A stretch of 64,000 nucleotides of DNA, taken from positions 62,001 through 126,000 of the forward strand of contig NZ_LGEA01000095.1 of assembly GCF_001280065.1 (NCBI RefSeq), given 5' to 3'. Of the stretch, positions 33,702-41,739 are shown in pieces. The position numbers and the translations under genes are program-made. This DNA comes from Streptomyces sp. NRRL B-1140. Its GTDB lineage: Bacteria > Actinomycetota > Actinomycetes > Streptomycetales > Streptomycetaceae. The notes below the pieces were generated by a model, which was not told the DNA's origin, ran no database searches, and saw only the letters and a list, made by a program, of their open reading frames with translations. Positions within the stretch are counted from its first letter, which is position 1. Every line of letters begins with the position of its first letter.

Positions 33702-34829
33702 CTACAACAAATGCCGGAGGGACCGGTCTCGGACCATGAGAGCGGCTCGCTTGGCGGTCAGGTCGGCTTCCGCGGAGAACCGGAAGCCGGCGGTCAGGAA
33801 AGCAGCGACGGAGGGGGTGTTGCGAATGTCGGGTTCCGCGATGACACGTGCGCAGGAGGGCCGCTGCGCGAGAACGAGATCGGCCACGGCCCGGAGCAGC
33901 AGTCCGCCCAGGCCGCGCCCCCGGTCGGCGACTCTGCCGAGCAGGAGGTGGAGCCCGGTGTCATGAGGCCGGGCGGGGTAATGCCGGGCCAGTGGGTCGA
34001 GATCCGCCCGGTAGATCTCCCAGTAGCTCATCGGTACCCCCTCCAGCAGGCCGAGACAGGGCACGCTGCGCCCGTCTCCGGCCAACTGGGCGCGCAGGTG
34101 GTCCCGCGTCACCTCCCGCGGTCCGGCCAGCTCCCAGAATTCAGCGGCGGCGGGGTCGTTCATCCAGCGGCTGATGAGCGCCAGGTCGCGTTCGATGCAC
34201 GCGGGGACGAGGTGGAACCAACCCGCGGGTGTGTCTGCGGGGCCCCATGCGTCGATGCCGTCGAGGGGGTCGTCATGGCGCGGGACCGCATCAGGACGGG
34301 TGGGCGCGACGGTCGCGGCGATGGGGACGGAGGGCTGCGCCGTCTCCAGGCCCCGCCTTCGGGGTGCGTGATCGTCGACTGCGTCCACCGCGGCGGGATC
34401 ACCGGCGGGGGTGTCCGGCTCTCCAGGAGTGACGCCACCGGTGAGCACCTGCGGCGGGCGGTGCGGCACCGCCGGTGAGCCGGGGCCGCGCCGGCCGGTC
34501 GTCGGCGTGTCCGCTACGGCACCCAAGCCGACGGCGGGCTCGTGACCGGGACTCGTACCCGGCCCGGGACCGGCCTCCGCGCCCGGGCCGCTCGAGGGCT
34601 TGGCACCGAAGGCTCGACCCGGCCGGGCACTGGTCCCGGAGCCGGCGCCCCGCCCGGCATGGGAGTCGGCACTCTGCCCGGCATCGGGGTTGCCTCGGGG
34701 CCCGGCACCTGAGGCCACAGCGGCCGTGACGGGGGCTGTGGCCGTGACGGGGGCTGTGGCCGTGACGGGGACGGCGGCCATGACCGGAGCTGCGATACCG
34801 GCCTCGGCGATCGGGTCGGCGGGAGGCAC
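33702..34829 (-). CDS. Siderophore acetyltransferase (GNAT, IucB/AlcB type) with long disordered N-terminus
   Basis: 375 residues. The C-terminal ~185 residues (FHLVPACIERDLALISRWMNDPAAAEFWELAG...MSYWEIYRADLDPLARHY...GLHLLLGRVADRGRGLGGLLLRAVADLVL) are the siderophore acyltransferase domain that acylates an N-hydroxylysine or diamine side chain. The N-terminal ~190 residues are Ala/Pro/Thr/Gly-rich with VTATAP hexapeptide repeats, an unusual extension compared with the ~190-residue family norm. GTG 34829 has GAGAGGAG 6 nt upstream. Third gene of the siderophore locus, 83 nt after the NIS synthetase gene. Confidence 0.82.
   Translation of the reverse strand: MPPADPIAEAGIAAPVMAAVPVTATAPVTATAPVTAAVASGAGPRGNPDAGQSADSHAGRGAGSGTSARPGRAFGAKPSSGPGAEAGPGPGTSPGHEPAVGLGAVADTPTTGRRGPGSPAVPHRPPQVLTGGVTPGEPDTPAGDPAAVDAVDDHAPRRRGLETAQPSVPIAATVAPTRPDAVPRHDDPLDGIDAWGPADTPAGWFHLVPACIERDLALISRWMNDPAAAEFWELAGPREVTRDHLRAQLAGDGRSVPCLGLLEGVPMSYWEIYRADLDPLARHYPARPHDTGLHLLLGRVADRGRGLGGLLLRAVADLVLAQRPSCARVIAEPDIRNTPSVAAFLTAGFRFSAEADLTAKRAALMVRDRSLRHLL
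34726..34779. repeat. 18-bp tandem repeats in the acetyltransferase gene
   Basis: Almost three head-to-tail copies of GTGACGGGGGCTGTGGCC (plus strand), encoding VTATAP-type repeats on the minus strand near the protein N-terminus. The last copy is diverged. Confidence 0.75.
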
Positions 34830-34912
34830 CGGACGCTCCTCTCAGGTAGGGGGCGGCATGTTGTCAGCGAGGAAGGAGGCAGGTCAGTTGTGGCCAGGGT
34901 CGGTCAGAGGGG

Positions 34913-36901
34913 TCAGTGGTGCAGGGGGTTGGCGATGGTGACGTAGACGGACTGGGTGTCGACCGGGCCGACGAGTTCGTCGAGGCCGTGCAGCCGGGTC
35001 AGCAGGTTGGCCTTGCAGCGCAGGACGGGTGAGTCGAGCAGCAGTGCGGGCAGCCGGGTGCGCAGCCGGGCCGGGCCGGAGGCGAGATGTCCGAGGAATC
35101 GCCGGAAGGCGGCAAACAGCAGCCGCTCGTCGACGAGCCCTTGGGAGCCGAACGCGCCGATCAGACCGAACACGTTGTTGATCACCAGGTAGTACAGGAG
35201 CCGCTCATCGGTCACCTGGTCGCGGACGAACGTGTCGCTCCGCTCCCCGATACCGGGCAACCGGTCGTCGAGGTCCTGGCGCCGGGACTCCCGGAAGTAG
35301 TAGCCCTGGTTGTCGCGGTACCGGCCACCTGTGGGCCAGCCGTCGGCGTCCAGCAGGAGCAGGGTGTTCTGCTGGTGCGCTTCCAGCGCGACGCCGGCCT
35401 CGCCGTCCAGCCAGAGGACGGGGCGGACCACGTGGGCCAGGTAGCGGAGGAACCACTCGGCGGCGACGGCCCCGCGGGGTCGGCCCGTGCGGCGGGCGAG
35501 ACGCGTGATCACCTCGGCCAGGCGGGACCGCAGGGCCGGGCCGTGTCGGTCGGAGCCCTCCGAAGCCCCCTCCGGCGGGGTCGGGGTGCACGGTCGCGGC
35601 GACAGGAGGCCGGCGAGGCACGAAACGTCGTCGGAGGGGCTGAACGGATTGTGGCGGATCACCACGTCCAGTCCGGGCACCGGATCGCCGTCGGGGGTGT
35701 CCACGGCGAGCCAGGCCGGGTCCCGGACGATGTCGAAGCCCGGGTGCACGGCGCGCCACTGCTGCCCGAGGCCGCTGCGGAGAAGGCGGTGGACCTCGAC
35801 GCCGCGGTGCAGTTCCTTGCGGAGGTTCTCGCGGCGGGAGTTGGTGATGCGCAGGCCCAGCGAGAGCTTGAGCATCGCGGTGGCATGGGTTCGGTAGACG
35901 GTTCGTACGGAGGAGGTGGGGTGCCAGTCAGGGCCGTGGGTGCCGAGGTCCCGGAGCAGTCCGGTGTCCAGCAGGGCAGCAATCGGTGGACGGCGCCGGA
36001 CATCTTGTGCCTGCCAGGGGTGCAGGGGCAGGAGGGCGTATCCCTCCGGCAACCGCGCTCCGGTCCCGGCGAGCCGGGCGGTGAGCAGGGGTGCGGCAAC
36101 CGGACGGCCGCGCTCGGTCCAGGAGGAGTCGGTGGCGAGGACGGAGGGAGCGACAGCCATCCAGTGCAAGGGAAAGGAGCCGCGCAACTCGGGTGAGTAC
36201 AGCGGGGCTTCTGCCTCCGTGAGTCCTTCGCGGCTCTTCGGTGTGGGGTGCAGGGGGTGTCCGAGGACGAGTGCCTGTTCCGCGGACAGGAAGAGGTCGG
36301 GGCCGTCGGCCGGGCGTTCCCTGCGGGCGGTGAGGAAGCGGGCGGCGCGTCGGAGGGAGTCGGCGACTCCTGCGACGAACCCGACGCCGTCGACGCCTCC
36401 GGACGGGGCGGAGCTGGGGAGGTGCGTCGGCAAGGAAGCGTGGGCAGGGCTGATGCCGGAGGAGTGGTCGGCCGTCTCCCTGGCGAGCAGGGCGGCGATC
36501 GTGGCGGCGTCGGCGGGTGGGGCGGTCTCGGGGGCATCCGCGAGACGAGGAGGGCCGAAGCGGTGCCAGCCCGTCGGGGACCAGTAGCGCACCGGTGCGT
36601 GCAGGCTCGTACCGCTGGCGGGAAGGGGGATGCGCAGGACGTCGTCGTCCGGGGCGGGCGCGTCGGTCTCACGTGCCCAGCAGCGGAGCAGGTTCTCCAC
36701 GGCCGCGGCATGGGCGACGGCGTACGGGTCGGGATGCTCCAGTGGATCGCTGTCCTGGCGTGTGCTCGACCCCTGGGCGGGTTTCGCCGTCGGCCGCTGA
36801 TGAGGGATCCCAGGGCTCGTCGATGTCGCCGGTGGCCAGGCCCAGGCGGAGCCTTCTTCCGAGGTGGGGGCGCGGTCGTCGGGGCGGGGGGTGGAATTCA
36901 C
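34913..36901 (-). CDS. NRPS-independent siderophore (NIS) synthetase, IucA/IucC family
   Basis: Condenses a carboxylate (usually citrate or a derivative) with an amine or hydroxamate through an acyl-adenylate. 662 residues. Family motifs are clear: GHPLHPTPKSREGL (ATP/phosphate region), the SSVRTVYRTHATAMLKLSLGLRITNSRREN nucleotide and citrate pocket, EAHQQNTLLLL, and the C-terminal FhuF-like LLYYLVINNVFGLIGAFG. I chose GTG 36901, which has GAGG 8 nt upstream; ATG 36937, 12 codons earlier, lacks a ribosome site. The N-terminal ~60 residues are variable. It lies between an aminotransferase-like gene and a siderophore acetyltransferase gene, all on the minus strand. I recall the same trio in S. 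coelicolor (SCO5799-5801). Confidence 0.9.
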   Translation of the reverse strand: MNSTPRPDDRAPTSEEGSAWAWPPATSTSPGIPHQRPTAKPAQGSSTRQDSDPLEHPDPYAVAHAAAVENLLRCWARETDAPAPDDDVLRIPLPASGTSLHAPVRYWSPTGWHRFGPPRLADAPETAPPADAATIAALLARETADHSSGISPAHASLPTHLPSSAPSGGVDGVGFVAGVADSLRRAARFLTARRERPADGPDLFLSAEQALVLGHPLHPTPKSREGLTEAEAPLYSPELRGSFPLHWMAVAPSVLATDSSWTERGRPVAAPLLTARLAGTGARLPEGYALLPLHPWQAQDVRRRPPIAALLDTGLLRDLGTHGPDWHPTSSVRTVYRTHATAMLKLSLGLRITNSRRENLRKELHRGVEVHRLLRSGLGQQWRAVHPGFDIVRDPAWLAVDTPDGDPVPGLDVVIRHNPFSPSDDVSCLAGLLSPRPCTPTPPEGASEGSDRHGPALRSRLAEVITRLARRTGRPRGAVAAEWFLRYLAHVVRPVLWLDGEAGVALEAHQQNTLLLLDADGWPTGGRYRDNQGYYFRESRRQDLDDRLPGIGERSDTFVRDQVTDERLLYYLVINNVFGLIGAFGSQGLVDERLLFAAFRRFLGHLASGPARLRTRLPALLLDSPVLRCKANLLTRLHGLDELVGPVDTQSVYVTIANPLHH

Positions 36902-37087
36902 GGCAGGTACCTCATGGGATCCGGGTGCGGGGCTCATGGCCCGGGAGAGCTCATGGTGTGCGGCATGCAGGGCTGATGGCCGCGGGGGTCATGGACCACG
37001 GCGCGTGGGCGCCCGGGGACCGATGGCGCGTCTTTGGTGTGCGGGCATGCTGCGCTCTCCCCCGCCCGTCGTGTGGCTTCACCGCGC

Positions 37088-38602
37088 TCACGGTGCGGCT
37101 GCCGTGCCGCCACTACGGCACCGAGCCGCGGCCCGGACCGCGTCGGCCAAGCGGTCCATTACGGCGGCCGCCTGTTCCTCGGTGATGGTCAGGGGCGGCA
37201 GCAGTTGGACGACGCTTGCGCGCAGGCCGCCTACTCCGACGATGAGGCCGCGCCGCAGGCACTCCCGCTGGACCGCGGCAGCGAGTTCCGGAGCGGCGGG
37301 CAGGAGCCGGGGCCCGCTGCCCGGCCGCACCGACGCCTCCCAGCCGCACTCCGCAGCCCGTGTGGCACCGGAACAGCCGGGTTTCCCATCCCCCTCCGGC
37401 TCCACCAGCTCCACGCCGATCATGAGCCCTCTCCCCCGCACATCGCCGACGCAGGGGAACTCGGAGACGAGCTGCCTGAGTTGGTGCAGCATGCGTGCTC
37501 CGAGAGTTGCCGCGCGCTCGGCGAGGGCGTTCTCGCGGACGTGGGCGAGGGTCGCCGTGCCGGCGGCCATCGCGAGCTGGTTGCATGGGAAGGACGCGGC
37601 GGGGGTGCCGGGGTGTCCGGGATCGAGATCGTCGCGGTAGACCACGAGGGCCAGCGGCAGGCTGCCGCCGATGGCGTCGGAGAGGACCATCACGTCGGGG
37701 GTCACGCCACTGTGCTCGATCGCCCAGAAGGCACCCGTCCGGCCCACACCGGTCCGGATCTCGTCGGCGATCAGCGGGACGGACCGGTCGGCGGTGAGCT
37801 GTCGCATGCGCCGCAGCCAGGTGTCGGGGACGGGGACCACCCCGCCCTCACTCCGGACGGGCTCGACGATCACCCCGGCGGGCAGCGGCACTCCGGATGC
37901 GGGGCCGTCGGGGAGGAACTCGGTCCAGCGGGCGGCGAGGTCGGCCCTTCGCTCACCGCCGACACCGGAGGGGCAGCGGTGGTGCTGCGGGTGGGACAGT
38001 CGAGCGATCCCCGCGCCAGGAATCACCGCGGACGTGGTGTCGAGGGCCCTGCCGGCACTCGTGTCATGGGCGCCGGGGAAGGCCAGAAGACCGCTCCGGC
38101 CGGTCGCCGCGCGGACGAGCCCGTAGGCGGTCTCGACGGCTTCGCTGCCGGCCGGCCCGCAGAACCGCACGTGCGCGCGGTGCGCGAGGCCCGGCGGCAG
38201 GGTGCGGAACAGTTCGGCGAGGAAGGCGTCCTTGACGGGTGTCGCCAGATCGAGGGCGTTCAGAGGGGCGCCGGAGTCGAGCACCCTGCGGAGGGATTCC
38301 AGGACGACCGGGTGGTTGTGACCGAGGGCCAGGGTTCCGGCGCCGGAGAGGCAGTCCAGGTACCGGCGTCCGTCCGCGCCCTCGATGGTGAGTCCCCGGG
38401 CCCGCACCGGAACGATCGGCAGGGCCCGGGCGTAGGTCCGGGCGGCGGAGTCGCGCGCGGATTGGCGGCGCAGGAATCCCTCGTGCGCGAAGCGCTGGGC
38501 CGGACCAGTGTCTTCGAGCGTTCCGTCGGGGAGAGACGCTGTGTGCGGGTGTCCCACAACAGCTTCCTCTGATGCACAACCCCCACGGGTGGATTCCGCC
38601 AC
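37088..38602 (-). CDS. Class III aminotransferase-like protein of the siderophore locus, lacking the PLP lysine
   Basis: 504 residues with the full fold of 2,4-diaminobutyrate-type class III aminotransferases (LSGAGTLALGHNHPVVL, ADEIRTGVGRTGAFWA, CNQLAMAAGTATLAHV, GDVRGRGLMIGVEL). Asp280, which contacts the PLP ring nitrogen, is present. The Schiff-base lysine is not: where relatives have LSKAIGGSLPLA this protein reads LSDAIGGSLPLA, with Asp309 encoded by GAC (complement of 37676-37678). The PLP-stacking YHG motif of relatives is replaced by AHD (178-180). Aminotransferase activity is therefore doubtful. It is first in the siderophore locus. An alternative explanation is a sequencing error, but one base change cannot convert GAC to a Lys codon. 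Confidence 0.85.
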   Translation of the reverse strand: MAESTRGGCASEEAVVGHPHTASLPDGTLEDTGPAQRFAHEGFLRRQSARDSAARTYARALPIVPVRARGLTIEGADGRRYLDCLSGAGTLALGHNHPVVLESLRRVLDSGAPLNALDLATPVKDAFLAELFRTLPPGLAHRAHVRFCGPAGSEAVETAYGLVRAATGRSGLLAFPGAHDTSAGRALDTTSAVIPGAGIARLSHPQHHRCPSGVGGERRADLAARWTEFLPDGPASGVPLPAGVIVEPVRSEGGVVPVPDTWLRRMRQLTADRSVPLIADEIRTGVGRTGAFWAIEHSGVTPDVMVLSDAIGGSLPLALVVYRDDLDPGHPGTPAASFPCNQLAMAAGTATLAHVRENALAERAATLGARMLHQLRQLVSEFPCVGDVRGRGLMIGVELVEPEGDGKPGCSGATRAAECGWEASVRPGSGPRLLPAAPELAAAVQRECLRRGLIVGVGGLRASVVQLLPPLTITEEQAAAVMDRLADAVRAAARCRSGGTAAAP

Positions 38603-38744
38603 GACTTCCCCGACCTCCCACTGCGCACGGGCACGGAGGACCGCGCACAGACAGCAGGCCCCCCACCGCTACCAACCCCGGACACCGCATCGGGTTACGG
38701 GTTGCCTCAAGATCCTTTCCGTGACGGAACTGTTGCGGGCCCGT

Positions 38745-38775
38745 CGGATCGCCCCCACAGCCACCGCATAGTGTG
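38745..38775 (+). promoter_or_regulatory. Conserved upstream element of lipoprotein protease 1
   Basis: CGGATCGCCCCCACAG... ending GCATAGTGTG. A closely similar block (40295-40326) precedes the paralogous downstream gene at the same distance, about 110 nt before the start codon. TAGTGT resembles a -10 hexamer, so this is probably the duplicated promoter. Confidence 0.5.
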
Positions 38776-38887
38776 TGATGCCGTTCCCGGACACCGCGCG
38801 GTCCCCCGAACTTCCCGCCAGGCGGCGGCCATCGGGGCCGCAGCGCCGGTCCGACCACGTTCGTTCCGCACCAGGGGGAGTCAGATC

Positions 38888-40111
38888 ATGCGATCCACAC
38901 GGCCGTCGTCCCATACCGTCCGAGGGGCCGGGCGGCGCCGCAGGAAGTCCCCCGCCCTGGCAGCCGTGGCTCTCGCCTCGGCACTCGCCCTGACCACCAC
39001 CGCCTGCGAGTCGGGCGATGCGACGGCCGACGGTCAGGCCTCCGCGTCCGCCACCGCCTCCGACGACGGGAAGCTCAAGATCCCGGCCGACATCAGGGAC
39101 CGGCTCCGTGAGCACGGGATAGACATCGACAAGTGGAAGAACGGCGCCTGGAAGAACTGGGACCGGGACGACTGGCTGCGCGAGGCGAACGAGTACGTCA
39201 ACCCGATCATCGAGGGGCTCTGGAACCCGGACCGCATGCGGGAGGCCGAGGAGCCTGGCCAGGACGTCGACGAGGGCGAGATCGCCGAGGACCAGGGCAA
39301 GACCGACCCGACGCCCGCTCCCGTCCAGGCGCGGGCCGTGCCGCCGTCGTACCACGCCAACGCCCCCACGGCAGGCAAGGTGTTCTTCGACTCCCCCGAG
39401 GGCTCGGCGGTCTGCTCGGCGACCGTCGTGAAGGACCCTGCGCACCCGGGCAAGTCCAACTTGGTGTGGACGGCGGGCCACTGCGTGCACGCGGGCAAGA
39501 AGGGCGGCTGGTACCGCAACATCGCGTTCGTGCCGTCGTACAACGACGACGGCAAGCCGGTGGCGGAGCTGGAGAACGCCACCCGCGAGGACGTCGCTCC
39601 CTACGGTGTCTGGTGGGGCGACTGGGCGCAGACCTCGGACCAGTGGATCGAGCAGGGCGGTTCGACAGGCGGTGACGGCGCACCGTACGACTTCGCGGTC
39701 ATCCATGTCACGCCGGAGAAGGGCAGTGGCGGCAAGTCGCTGGAGGAAACGGTCGGTTCGGCACTGCCGGTCGAGTTCAAGGCGCCGGCGGTGCCCCGGG
39801 TGAAGCGTGTCGTGGCGATGGGCTACCCGGCCGCGAAGCCCTACGACGGACAGAAGCAGTATGAGTGCGAAAGCCGGCCCGGACGGCTGTCGGTCAACGC
39901 GTCGGATCCGACGATGTACCGCATCGGCTGCAGCATGACCGGCGGTTCCTCCGGCGGCGGCTGGGTCGCGACCGGTTGGAACGGCAAGCCGGCGCTGGTG
40001 TCCAACACCTCGATCGGCCCGGTGACCTCGGGCTGGCTGGCCGGACCGCGCCTGGGTGACGTGGCCGAGGGCGTGTACGACTCGGTCAGCAAGAAGTTCG
40101 CCGGCCGGTGA
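38888..40111 (+). CDS. Secreted lipoprotein serine protease (trypsin/V8-like), paralogue 1
   Basis: 407 residues. Signal sequence residues 1-40 with twin basic runs (RGAGRRRRK), a hydrophobic stretch and a lipobox LTTTAC, so Cys40 is the probable lipidated residue. A conserved helical pro-like region follows (IPADIRDRLREHGIDIDKWKNG). The protease domain has His in VWTAGHCVHAG, Asp in YDFAVIHV and Ser in MTGGSSGGGW. Cysteines pair across the His loop and before the Ser loop. ATG 38888 has GGGGGAG 7 nt upstream. It is divergent from the siderophore locus and followed by a close paralogue. Confidence 0.85.
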   Translation: MRSTRPSSHTVRGAGRRRRKSPALAAVALASALALTTTACESGDATADGQASASATASDDGKLKIPADIRDRLREHGIDIDKWKNGAWKNWDRDDWLREANEYVNPIIEGLWNPDRMREAEEPGQDVDEGEIAEDQGKTDPTPAPVQARAVPPSYHANAPTAGKVFFDSPEGSAVCSATVVKDPAHPGKSNLVWTAGHCVHAGKKGGWYRNIAFVPSYNDDGKPVAELENATREDVAPYGVWWGDWAQTSDQWIEQGGSTGGDGAPYDFAVIHVTPEKGSGGKSLEETVGSALPVEFKAPAVPRVKRVVAMGYPAAKPYDGQKQYECESRPGRLSVNASDPTMYRIGCSMTGGSSGGGWVATGWNGKPALVSNTSIGPVTSGWLAGPRLGDVAEGVYDSVSKKFAGR

Positions 40112-40431
40112 CGGCCCGCTGAGGATGCCGCCGGTCCGTGACGGCCGGCAGATCCTCGCTCTGCATGGCATGGCGCAGTCCGCACCGCAACGCTCGGGGC
40201 TGCGCCGCACCCATGGCGTGCCCGGTGCAGCGGGGCCCCGGAGGGCGCATGACATCAACCCCCGGGGTTCTCGGAAACCTTCACCGGCTCACCCCGGTAC
40301 GCCCCCAACTCCCCGGGCATAGTGGGGTGTCGCGCGGCGCCACCGGTCCCGCGCCCATGCCGTGCACACGCGGCACCTGCACTGAGCAGGACCAGTACCA
40401 CTCAGTACGTACCGACGGGGGTCATCGCACC
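40112..40431. other. Spacer between tandem protease genes
   Basis: 320 nt. It holds the duplicated promoter-like block at 40295-40326 (ending GCATAGTGGG) and no separate gene. I saw no strong hairpin here, so readthrough from the first gene is possible. Confidence 0.5.
40295..40326 (+). promoter_or_regulatory. Conserved upstream element of lipoprotein protease 2
   Basis: CGGTACGCCCCCAAC... ending GCATAGTGGG, the counterpart of 38745-38775. It lies 106 nt before the start codon. The conserved C-run and CATAGTG core across otherwise diverged spacers argue for function. Confidence 0.5.
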
Positions 40432-41619
40432 ATGCGTTCCACACCTGTGCCCGCACCGAGGCGCGGACGGCGCACCGTCCTCGCCGCCGCCGGGCTCGTC
40501 GCCGCCCTCGCGCTCACCGCGACCGCCTGTGAGGGTTCCGGGGACTCGGCGAGTGACCAGCCCGATGCCACCAGCTCCCAGGCCGCCGCGAACGGCGGCG
40601 GCAAGGCAAGGATTCCGGCCGATCTCGCGGGCAGGCTCAAGGAGCACGGGATCGACGTCGACCGCTGGAAGGACTGGGACAAGGACAAGTGGCTCAGTGA
40701 CGCCAAGGACTTCGTCAACCCGGTGATCAAGGGCCTCTGGAAGCCGGAGCGGATGCAGTCCGCCGACGAGGCCGACAAGAGGGTCACGACGAAGGACGCG
40801 TCGGCCGGTCAGGGCGCCGGCGATCCGGATCCCGCACCGGTGCGGGCGCAGGCCGAGAAGACGCCGTACCACCGCAACGCGGCACCGGTCGGCAAGGTCT
40901 TCTTCGACTCCCCCGACGGCCCGGCCGTCTGCTCCGGCACGGTCGTCAAGGACGTCAACCACCCGGGCAAGTCCAACCTGGTGTGGACGGCGGGCCACTG
41001 CGTGCACGCCGGCGGCAACGGCGGCTGGTACCGCAACATCGTGTTCGTCCCGGCCTACAACGACCGCGGCAGGTCCGAGGCGGAGTTGACCGACGCCGAC
41101 CCGACGGAGATCGCCCCGTACGGCAACTGGTGGGCGAACTGGGCCTCGACATCGAACCAGTGGATCCAGGGCGGTTCGGAGAGCGGCGGCGACGGCGCCC
41201 CGTACGACTACGCCGTGCTGCACGTGAAGCCGGAGCAGGGCGCCAAGTCCCTGGAGGAGACGGTCGGCGCCGCGCTGGACGTGGACTTCTCCGCCCCCTC
41301 CGCGGCCGAGGCCGCCAAGATGGGCGCATGGGGTTACCCGGCCGCGCCGCCCTACAACGGCGAGAAGATGTTCAGGTGCATCGACGTCCCCGGCCGGTTC
41401 TCGCTCAGCCCGTCCCTGCCGACGATGTACCGCATCGGCTGCGACATGACCGGCGGTTCCTCCGGCGGCGGCTGGTTCCGGGTCCTGAACGGCAAGTCGG
41501 TGCTGGTCTCCAACACCTCGATCGGCCCGGCCGACAACACCTGGCTGGCGGGTCCGCAGCTGGGCCGCGACGCCGAAGCGCTCTACCAGAACATGAGCAA
41601 GACCTACGGCGGTCAGTGA
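40432..41619 (+). CDS. Secreted lipoprotein serine protease (trypsin/V8-like), paralogue 2
   Basis: 395 residues with the same architecture as the preceding gene: Arg-rich N-terminus (PRRGRRT), hydrophobic core, lipobox LTATAC, then IPADLAGRLKEHGIDVDRWKDWDKDKW. The catalytic triad is intact: VWTAGHCVHAG, YDYAVLHV, MTGGSSGGGW. Identity to paralogue 1 is high across the whole length, especially around the active site and the C-terminal VSNTSIGP...TWLAGP block, indicating a tandem duplication. ATG 40432 has GGGGG about 10 nt upstream. Probably membrane-anchored on the outer face, acting on extracellular proteins or other lipoproteins. Confidence 0.85.
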   Translation: MRSTPVPAPRRGRRTVLAAAGLVAALALTATACEGSGDSASDQPDATSSQAAANGGGKARIPADLAGRLKEHGIDVDRWKDWDKDKWLSDAKDFVNPVIKGLWKPERMQSADEADKRVTTKDASAGQGAGDPDPAPVRAQAEKTPYHRNAAPVGKVFFDSPDGPAVCSGTVVKDVNHPGKSNLVWTAGHCVHAGGNGGWYRNIVFVPAYNDRGRSEAELTDADPTEIAPYGNWWANWASTSNQWIQGGSESGGDGAPYDYAVLHVKPEQGAKSLEETVGAALDVDFSAPSAAEAAKMGAWGYPAAPPYNGEKMFRCIDVPGRFSLSPSLPTMYRIGCDMTGGSSGGGWFRVLNGKSVLVSNTSIGPADNTWLAGPQLGRDAEALYQNMSKTYGGQ

Positions 41620-41632
41620 TCCGTGCATGCTG

Positions 41633-41665
41633 AAGGCCCGCCCCCTGAGACAGGGGGCAGGCCTT
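41633..41665. terminator. Terminator between protease 2 and hflX
   Basis: AAGGCC-C-GCCCCCT / AGGGGGC-A-GGCCTT stem with one mismatch and a short loop, 14 nt past the protease stop and between convergent genes. Confidence 0.8.
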
Positions 41666-41739
41666 CTCGCGTGGCCTTCTCGGCGGCCCTTCTCGTGCGG
41701 GCTACTCGAGTTCAGGCGAGGCGCGCCCTCAGGTGTGAC

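Noticed and set aside
38603..38720. Iron-box (DmdR/IdeR-like) site before the siderophore locus
   Set aside because: A TTGAGGCAACCCGTAACCC stretch was the best candidate, but it matches the TTAGGTTAGGCTAACCTAA consensus too poorly.
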